Below, in pieces: positions 43,472 to 48,276 of a stretch of 48,276 bases of DNA. Below the pieces are notes generated by a model. It was not told where the DNA came from and ran no database searches. It worked only from the letters and a program-made list of their open reading frames with translations. The first letter of the stretch is position 1, and the number at the start of each line of letters is the position of its first letter. A program made the translations under genes and the position numbers. Source of the stretch: Comamonas kerstersii. GTDB taxonomy: Bacteria; Pseudomonadota; Gammaproteobacteria; Burkholderiales; Burkholderiaceae_C. The DNA is taken from contig NZ_VZOT01000017.1 of the NCBI RefSeq assembly GCF_008801935.1, forward strand, positions 1-48,276. The letters are read 5' to 3'.

Positions 43472-44962
43472 TTACTGGCCGCTGCGAGCGATTTCCTGCT
43501 CCACTTCAGCATACACCTGCTGCACGCGCTCGGAAGGTGGCTTGCCCAGCCAGCTCACCACCACAATGGCGATGGACGAGAACACAAAGCCAGGCACGAT
43601 TTCATACAGATTCAGCCAGCCGTACTGCTTCCACACCAGCACCGTTATCGCACCCACCAGCATGCCAGCCAGCGCGCCGTTACAGGTCATGCGCTTCCAC
43701 AGCAGCGAGAACAGCACGATGGGGCCAAAGGCCGCACCAAAGCCTGCCCACGCATAGCTCACCATGCCCAGCACCTTGGAGTTGGGGTCCTGCGCAATCA
43801 GGATGGCAATCACGGCAATCGCAAACACCATGGCACGGCCAAACCACACCAGTTCCTTGTCGCTGGCACGCTTGTGCAGGAACTGCTTGTAGATGTCCTG
43901 CGTCAACGCGCTGGAGCACACCAGCAGCTGGCACGACAAGGTAGACATCACCGCTGCCAGCACGGCAGCCAGCAGTACGCCGGCAATCCAGGGGTTGAAC
44001 AGCAGCTTGGCCACTTCCAGGAACACGGTCTCTGCATTCGCATTCACCGCACCAGCCACCTCGGGGCGCGAGCCAAAGTAGGCAATGCCAAAAAAGCCCA
44101 CGGCTACCGCGCCACCCAGGCACAGAATCATCCAGGTCATGCCAATACGGCGGGCGTTGGGAATGGTCTTGACCGACTCCGCCGCCATGAAACGCACCAG
44201 AATGTGAGGCTGGCCAAAGTAACCCAGACCCCAGGCCAGCAGCGAGATGATGGCAATCCAGCCATGGCCCTTGAGCATGTCAAACGCACCCTCACGTGCC
44301 GTAGCAATTACGTCCATGGAAGCACCCACGCCACCATCGGCGTAGATCACCATCAGCGGTGCCAGAATCAGCGCCGTAATCATCAGCGCCGCCTGAATGG
44401 TGTCTGTCCAGCTCACAGCCAGAAAGCCGCCGATGAACACATAGGCCATGGTGGCAATCGCACCCACCCACAGCGCGGTCTGGTAGTCCATACCGAACAT
44501 GGACTCAAACAGACGCGCCCCCGCCACCACACCCGAGGCGCAGTAAATCGTGAAGAACACCAGAATCACCACCGCCGTCACAATGCGCAGCAGGCTGCTG
44601 CGGTCTTCAAAGCGGTTGGTGAAGTAGTCGGGCAGCGTCAGCGCATTGCCCACCTTCTCGGTATAGACACGCAGGCGTGCCGCCACAAAACGCCAGTTCA
44701 GCCATGCACCCATGCACAGGCCAATGGCAATCCATGCCTCTGACAGTCCGGACAGAAACACCGCCCCCGGCAAGCCCATCAGCAGCCAGCCACTCATGTC
44801 CGAAGCACCGGCTGACAGCGCTGTCACCACACTGCCCAGGCTGCGACCGCCCAGGATGTAGTCCGAGAGATTGCTGGTCGCGCGGTAGCCCATCCAGCCA
44901 ATCAGCAGCATGCCAATCAGGTAAATGGCAAACGTCACCAGCGTGGGTGTATTTGCAGTCAT
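43472..44962 (-). CDS. putP: Sodium/proline symporter
   Basis: A 496-residue solute:sodium symporter with about 13 membrane helices. Diagnostic PutP text includes NLSDYILGGRSLGSVVTALSAGASDMSGWLLMGLPGA (sodium-site region), CASGVVAGARLFES, GWIAIISLLAWGLGYFGQPHILVRFMA and AAVLAAVMSTLSCQLLVCSSALTQD. The true start is MTANTPTLVTFAIYLIGM at 44960-44962, 7 bases after GGAGG. It imports proline as nutrient or osmoprotectant. No putA is nearby. Confidence 0.94.
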   Translation of the reverse strand: MTANTPTLVTFAIYLIGMLLIGWMGYRATSNLSDYILGGRSLGSVVTALSAGASDMSGWLLMGLPGAVFLSGLSEAWIAIGLCMGAWLNWRFVAARLRVYTEKVGNALTLPDYFTNRFEDRSSLLRIVTAVVILVFFTIYCASGVVAGARLFESMFGMDYQTALWVGAIATMAYVFIGGFLAVSWTDTIQAALMITALILAPLMVIYADGGVGASMDVIATAREGAFDMLKGHGWIAIISLLAWGLGYFGQPHILVRFMAAESVKTIPNARRIGMTWMILCLGGAVAVGFFGIAYFGSRPEVAGAVNANAETVFLEVAKLLFNPWIAGVLLAAVLAAVMSTLSCQLLVCSSALTQDIYKQFLHKRASDKELVWFGRAMVFAIAVIAILIAQDPNSKVLGMVSYAWAGFGAAFGPIVLFSLLWKRMTCNGALAGMLVGAITVLVWKQYGWLNLYEIVPGFVFSSIAIVVVSWLGKPPSERVQQVYAEVEQEIARSGQ

Positions 44963-45376
44963 TGTTCTCTGTCCTCCAGTGTTGTCATGGCAAAGGGCCT
45001 TGCTCACACCCGCTCTGCAGCCACTGCCTCAGGCAGTACCCGCAAACAATTTGCCACCATCACCACGGACAGAAGAAATCCCAGCAAGAGCGCTCACATG
45101 CCCTGCACACCCGGCTTTTTTGCCGCTCCCTCATGCCGTCGTGCGCCATCCAGTGAGCCTGCACAAGCCTGTGCAAACCGGAGATTGGAACAGGTGTTAC
45201 CAAGTCATTCCCGGTGCAGCCTGTATGCCGCCTTACGCCCATGGGGAATTGGTGCTTGCTCACATACTGGCACAGCGCCTGCGACAGGTCTGTAACTTCT
45301 GGCAGCAAGCACCCCTATGCACACCTGAACGCGGCAATTTCTGTACAGTCTGGCCCCTTACAGCCCGGCACACACC
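44963..45376. other. Gene-free divergent promoter region (putP / zinc-ribbon gene)
   Basis: About 410 bases without a convincing gene. ACTGCC-TCA-GGCAGT at 45023-45037 is a perfect small inverted repeat upstream of putP and may be an operator. Nothing else is recognised. Confidence 0.55.
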
Positions 45377-45637
45377 ATGAATCCAGATCTGAACGAACGT
45401 CTCTCCGAACTCAAGAAAATCGAACTGTGCGACGCCTGCGCAGGCATTCAGCGCAACTGGCGCAAAGCACCCGGTCACGTTGAGCTGACCCAGGGCAGCA
45501 ACTACAAGCGCGAACGCGAAACCGGCACTGTCACCGTCACCCGCTATGTGTGCGAGCGCTGCGGCACCAACTGGGAATACGAGAACGACAAGAACAATAT
45601 GCACGCCGGCTGGTCAGTCACAGGTCGCCGTTCCTGA
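45377..45637 (+). CDS. Conserved hypothetical protein with a split zinc ribbon
   Basis: An 86-residue protein. Two CxxC pairs, CDAC (residues 18-21) and CERC near residue 59-62, are spaced as in a zinc ribbon. The N-terminus is helical (LNERLSELKKIELCDACAGIQRNWRKAP), and the tail ends NNMHAGWSVTGRRS. No function is recognised. The ATG is the only sensible start; the segment upstream is promoter DNA. Codon use matches neighbours. Confidence 0.7.
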   Translation: MNPDLNERLSELKKIELCDACAGIQRNWRKAPGHVELTQGSNYKRERETGTVTVTRYVCERCGTNWEYENDKNNMHAGWSVTGRRS

Positions 45638-45654
45638 TATGCATTTTTGATAGC

Positions 45655-45706
45655 TGTCGGGTCCCGGACGATTGGTTACTTAAAAACAAGCGTCCGGGAC
45701 CCGACA
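45655..45706. mobile_element. 52-bp mini-element made of two IS481-type ends
   Basis: TGTCGGGTCCCGGACG (45655-45670) and CGTCCGGGACCCGACA (45691-45706) are perfect 16-bp inverted repeats around 20 bases. The left 43 bases match the transposase-proximal end of the IS481 copy at 17791-18861 (read from 18861 inward) with two differences, including the inner GCGTCCG. There the sequence switches to the opposite terminal repeat. This is best read as an internally deleted IS481 relative whose two ends fused across the short CGTCCG identity. No target duplication is visible (flanks GATAGC and CTTATC). Confidence 0.8.
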
Positions 45707-46486
45707 CTTATCGACAACAAGCCCGGCGCAGGAGCCATGCTGGGGGCTGAAGCTGCCGTGCGTTCAGCTGCCGATGGCTACAACATCCTGGCTGTGAACA
45801 TGACGCACTCCGTCAACGCCACGCTGTTTCAGGGCCGCGTCAAGTTTGATCTGAACAAAGACCTCAAGCCCGTGGCCTTCCTCGCGGGCTCCCCCGTGCT
45901 GGTGGTCGTGCCTGCCAACAGCCCTATTCACAGCCTGGAGGATCTGGTCAAAGGCGCCAAGCAAAAGCCGCTGAACGCTGGCTCCAGCGGACTGGGTACG
46001 CCCTCACACCTGTCACTGGCGCTGTTCAACCAGCTCAATGGCACCAGCATCCAGCACATTCCCTACAAGGGTGGCTCACCCTCGCTGTCGGACCTGATGG
46101 CCGGTCAGCTGGATGTGATCTTCAGCAACTTCCCTGAGTCCATCCCCTTTGTCAAGGCTGGCAAACTGCGCGCCATCGCCATTGCGACCGACCAGCGCAA
46201 CGCCCAGGTGCCAGAAGTGCCCACCACCGCTGAAGCAGGCATGCCCAAGCTCAATGTGGAACAGTGGACCGCGGTAATGGTGCCTGCCGCCACACCCGAT
46301 GCTGTGGTCAACACCCTGTCCCAAGAGCTAGTGCAGATCATGCAGATTCCAGAAGTGGTGGCCAGAAGCACCGAACTCGGCTTTCGCGTAGACCCTAAAG
46401 GCCCGGCGGAATTTACCCAGTTCTGGAATGCCGAGGTACAGCGCTGGAGCGAAGTGATTCAGGCCGCAGGCATTACAGCAGACTGA
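45707..46486 (+). pseudogene. 5'-truncated Bug/TctC-type tripartite tricarboxylate transporter binding protein
   Basis: The frame encodes the C-terminal three quarters of a Bug-family periplasmic binding protein: LIDNKPGAGAMLGAEAAVRSAADGYNIL, GTPSHLSLALFNQLNGTSIQHIPYKGGSPSLSDLMAGQLDVIFSN and VPTTAEAGMP are family hallmarks. About the first 65 residues, including the signal peptide and the first strand (usually ...YPSKPIRLIVPFPAGG...), are missing. The break coincides exactly with the 52-bp IS481-derived mini-element. A TTG within the junction opens a longer frame, but it has no export signal. Probably non-functional. Confidence 0.85.
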
Positions 46487-46506
46487 TCAACATCCATAAT
46501 TTCTAT

Positions 46507-46540
46507 AGCTATCAGCGCTTGATCCACGGGCGCTAGAGCC
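46507..46540 (+). repeat. Short form of the dispersed repeat
   Basis: AGCTATCAGCGCTTGATCC followed by ACGGGCGCTAGAGCC and an A-tract: the short version has the AGCT-N3-AGCGCTTG start and a GCGCTAG end only 34 bp apart. It lies between the Bug pseudogene and its terminator. Confidence 0.65.
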
Positions 46541-46560
46541 AAAAAACACTATAAAAAAAC

Positions 46561-46593
46561 AAAGGCTGCTTGAAACATCAAGCAGCCTTTTTT
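46561..46593. terminator. Strong Rho-independent terminator
   Basis: AAAGGCTGCTTGA and TCAAGCAGCCTTT pair perfectly (13 bp) around an AACA loop, followed by TTT. It lies between the convergent Bug pseudogene and DUF924 gene and can serve both. Confidence 0.93.
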
Positions 46594-46613
46594 CCGTCCC
46601 CCCTATGAAGCGC

Positions 46614-47273
46614 TCAGAACCCAGCGCCCGGCTGGCTCAGATACTCCCGCTCTGACGCCGTGCTCTCTCGCTCCAGGATGGCATTGCGGTGCGGAAAGCG
46701 CCCAAACTGTGTAATCACCTCACGGTGGCGAATGGCGTAATCCAGTGTCGTGGCAAAGAACTCGCGCAGCTCGGGCGTGGCAGCTTCCTGGTGCAACTGC
46801 TCGAAGGCCACCACGCTGTGCTCCTGCATCAGCAGGTCTTCCGAATGCTCCAGCGGCAGGTACATAAAAATGCGCGCCACGGTGGGAATGCTTTCGTCCG
46901 TGTCCCAACCCAGATCAATCGCCTTGAGCGCCAGCGCCAGTGCGCGCTCGTCGCCTGCAAAGCTCTTGGCCGTGCCACGGTAGGCATTGCGGGTGAACTG
47001 GTCCAGCACAATCAGCACAGCCAGCATGCCCAGCGGCTGCTCCAGGGCCTCACCGTCAAGCTTGCCCATCAGCGCCTCCTGCAGCAGGCCACCAAACAGC
47101 TTGCGGATTTCCTCATCTGTGGTTTCCGACTTGGTAAACCACAGCCGCTTGCGCGTCAGGGCTGAGGCGTTGTCTGGAAACTCCGCGCCCAGCCAGTACT
47201 CCAGCACCTGCGACAGACGGGGGTCCAGCGCATGCGCAATCGGAATGGACAGATTCTTGGACGTTTCGGACAT
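46614..47273 (-). CDS. DUF924 family protein
   Basis: A 219-residue cytoplasmic alpha-helical protein of the DUF924 (YfbU-unrelated, TPR-like) family. The signature blocks are VLEYWLGAEFPDNASALTRKRLWF, LIVLDQFTRNAYRGTAKSFAGDERAL, FMYLPLEHSEDLLMQE and the C-terminal FGRFPHRNAILERESTASEREYL. Its molecular role is unknown. It is a single gene with a normal ATG start. Confidence 0.88.
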   Translation of the reverse strand: MSETSKNLSIPIAHALDPRLSQVLEYWLGAEFPDNASALTRKRLWFTKSETTDEEIRKLFGGLLQEALMGKLDGEALEQPLGMLAVLIVLDQFTRNAYRGTAKSFAGDERALALALKAIDLGWDTDESIPTVARIFMYLPLEHSEDLLMQEHSVVAFEQLHQEAATPELREFFATTLDYAIRHREVITQFGRFPHRNAILERESTASEREYLSQPGAGF

Positions 47274-47718
47274 GGCTCAGCACCTTTCTGCTCATCAATA
47301 AGAGCGGCAAACAACCCCGCACACTGCAGTGCATCCTGCATCCAGCCTCCGCGCTTGGCAAGTCAGTACACAACCCATGCTGCGTGGCTGGCAATGCAGA
47401 TACAAAAACTATAGCCGCCCACAGCCCTGATGCAGGCCTGCAGCAACCGTTCGTCGCTTTTATCAGGCAGTGCTTCGATTATCAAAAAAAAGCTGCCAGC
47501 GCTTGATGCATCTGCCCTGGAGGCCAAAAACACTCAAAACCAGCCCCAGCCTGCTGCTTACATTGAGCTTGCAACTGTCAGCCAAGACTCAGCAAAAGCC
47601 TCTATAAGCTCGCAACAAACAGATACATAACAGGCGAGAACCAGCAGCGTTTCAACGCACAGCGCCGTTCACCACTGCTGGGTAAAGAGAGACATGGCAA
47701 CGCTGATCCCTGCACTAA
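47274..47718. other. Gene-free region between DUF924 gene and IS5 element
   Basis: No credible gene in 445 bases. It contains one short copy of the dispersed repeat (47491-47533) and ends in CTAA, the presumed IS5-family target site (47715-47718). A small open frame around 47430-47630 spans the repeat and is not believed. Confidence 0.6.
47491..47533 (+). repeat. Short form of the dispersed repeat
   Basis: AGCTGCCAGCGCTTGATGCA followed by TCTGCCCTGGAGGCC and AAAAACAC, preceded by an A-tract. It shares the AGCT-N3-AGCGCTTGAT start and the GAGGCC/GAGCC-AAAAA-CAC end with the copy at 46507. Confidence 0.65.
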
Positions 47719-47740
47719 GGAGCCTCTGCATAAGTCCCCA

Positions 47741-47785
47741 ACGCATGTGCTTGCACATGCGTGCCGGGTGCGGCAGCATCCCGGC
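47741..47785 (+). promoter_or_regulatory. Tandem hairpins directly before the IS5 transposase start
   Basis: ACGCATGTGC-TT-GCACATGCGT is a perfect 10-bp stem (47741-47762). Immediately after it, GCCGGG and CCCGGC (47763-47785) form a second stem that ends 2 bp before the ATG. No ribosome binding site is exposed. Such structures usually restrain transposase translation from outside transcripts. Confidence 0.6.
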
Positions 47786-47787
47786 CT

Positions 47788-48276
47788 ATGCAGCAATTTG
47801 ATCTTGGCCTGAACCTTTCCACCAAAAAAAACACGTAAACGCGAATTCCTGGAGCAGATGCAGCAAGTCGTTCCATGGCAAGAGTTGGTGGACTTGATTG
47901 CGCCATATGCACCTGAAGGTCGCAAAGGACGGCCTCCATTTCCTGTGGAGATGCTGCTGCGCATTCACTTTATGCAGCAGTGGTTCAACCTCAGTGATCC
48001 AGCTATGGAAGAAGCGCTGCATGACATGCCCTTGTTTCGGGAATTCGTTGGCCTGTCATGGGGCAGTGCCACGCCTGATGAGAGCACTATCCTGCGGTTT
48101 CGTCATCTATTGGAAACACACAAGCTGGCCGAGCAAATCCTGAAGACCGTCACGGACTTGCTGGAGCGTAAAAAGCTGCTGCTTCGCACGGGAACCATCG
48201 TGGATGCCACGCTGATTGCAGCGCCCAGCTCAACCAAAAACAGCACCAAATCTCGTGATCCAGAGATGCACCAGAC
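47788..48276 (+). pseudogene. IS5-family transposase, 5' part, with a +1 base in a poly-A run
   Basis: From ATG 47788 the frame reads MQQFDLGLNLSTKKNT and stops at TAA 47836-47838. Removing one A from the eight-A run at 47824-47831 restores STKKTRKREFLEQMQQVVPW, and the frame then stays open to the window edge. That frame has the IS5 DUF772 N-terminal domain (GRPPFPVEMLLRIHFMQQWFNLSDPAMEEALHD, FREFVGLSW, TPDESTILRFRHLLE) and the first catalytic aspartate in GTIVDATLIAAPSSTKN. It could be a real frameshift, polymerase slippage on A8, or a sequencing error. The C-terminal part is outside the window. Confidence 0.75.

Larger units (their letters stand above)
47719..48276 (+). mobile_element. IS5-family insertion sequence, left part (runs off the right edge)
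   Basis: Begins GGAGCCTCTGCATAAGTCCC directly after CTAA, the 4-bp target typical of the IS5 family. The right end is outside the window, so the inverted repeat and the second CTAA cannot be checked. The transposase gene begins at 47788. Confidence 0.8.

Noticed and set aside
47430..47630. Plus-strand frame of 66 codons before the IS5 element
   Set aside because: It covers a repeat copy, its composition is Ser/Gln/Ala-random and no ribosome binding site is present.

Overview
The window looks like chromosomal DNA of a betaproteobacterium of the family Comamonadaceae, most likely Comamonas. This is inferred from protein-level resemblance (EtfB, MoxR/DUF58/TgpA block, RlmE-FtsH-FolP-GlmM block, two-domain methylglyoxal synthase), a GC content of about 60% by eye, and a short intergenic repeat of a type I associate with this family. 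No rRNA, tRNA, CRISPR array or prophage was seen.

Layout. 1-2.1 kb, minus strand: start of etfB, a crotonase-fold protein and an HDAC-like deacylase. 2.2-8.7 kb, plus strand: MoxR ATPase, DUF58 protein and TgpA-type transglutaminase in overlapping frames, then lytic transglycosylase MltB and a periplasmic amino-acid-type binding protein. 8.9-10.5 kb, minus: acyl-CoA synthetase. 10.9-13.0 kb: di-haem cytochrome c peroxidase, an Irr-like Fur-family regulator and a strong candidate small RNA. 13-16.1 kb: queG, diverging from tsaE-amiC. 16.3-19.5 kb is a decayed segment: a pgaA (poly-GlcNAc porin) pseudogene with a nonsense codon, a frameshift and an IS481-family insertion. 19.5-25.5 kb: dedA, a small lipoprotein gene, mutL, an RpiR-type regulator and gdhA. 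25.7-32.0 kb: a glycosyltransferase and yhbY diverge from the conserved rlmE-ftsH-folP-glmM block, with a heat-shock-like promoter before ftsH. 32-36.8 kb: rnk, a GbsR/MarR-type regulator, a YdeP-like molybdopterin oxidoreductase and a DUF3014 protein. 36.9-39.0 kb: glycerol dehydrogenase and methylglyoxal synthase. 39.3-45.0 kb: MFS drug exporter, miaA, a tiny lipoprotein, ClC transporter and putP. 45.4-48.3 kb: a zinc-ribbon protein, a 52-bp mini-element made of two IS481 ends, a 5'-truncated Bug-type binding-protein pseudogene, a DUF924 protein and the left part of an IS5-family element that runs off the edge.

The most unusual structure is a dispersed repeat. Four copies are each exactly 76 bp from AGCT to GCT with shared internal blocks (8796, 12988, 22230, 23810), and four related fragments are shorter (4159, 23981, 46507, 47491). 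Seven of the eight are between genes. One 76-bp copy lies inside the mutL reading frame, in the interdomain linker, next to six tandem copies of a hexanucleotide. Other notable items are the sRNA candidate beside the Irr-like gene, the IS481 transposase whose stop codon appears to depend on its CTAG target, and the IS-derived mini-element at the break of the Bug gene.

Most of the window is ordinary housekeeping chromosome: cell-wall enzymes (mltB, amiC, glmM, TgpA cluster), RNA modification (queG, tsaE, miaA, rlmE, yhbY), repair (mutL) and central metabolism (etfB, gdhA, gldA/mgsA, putP). All functions are read from sequence motifs recalled from memory; no search was run.
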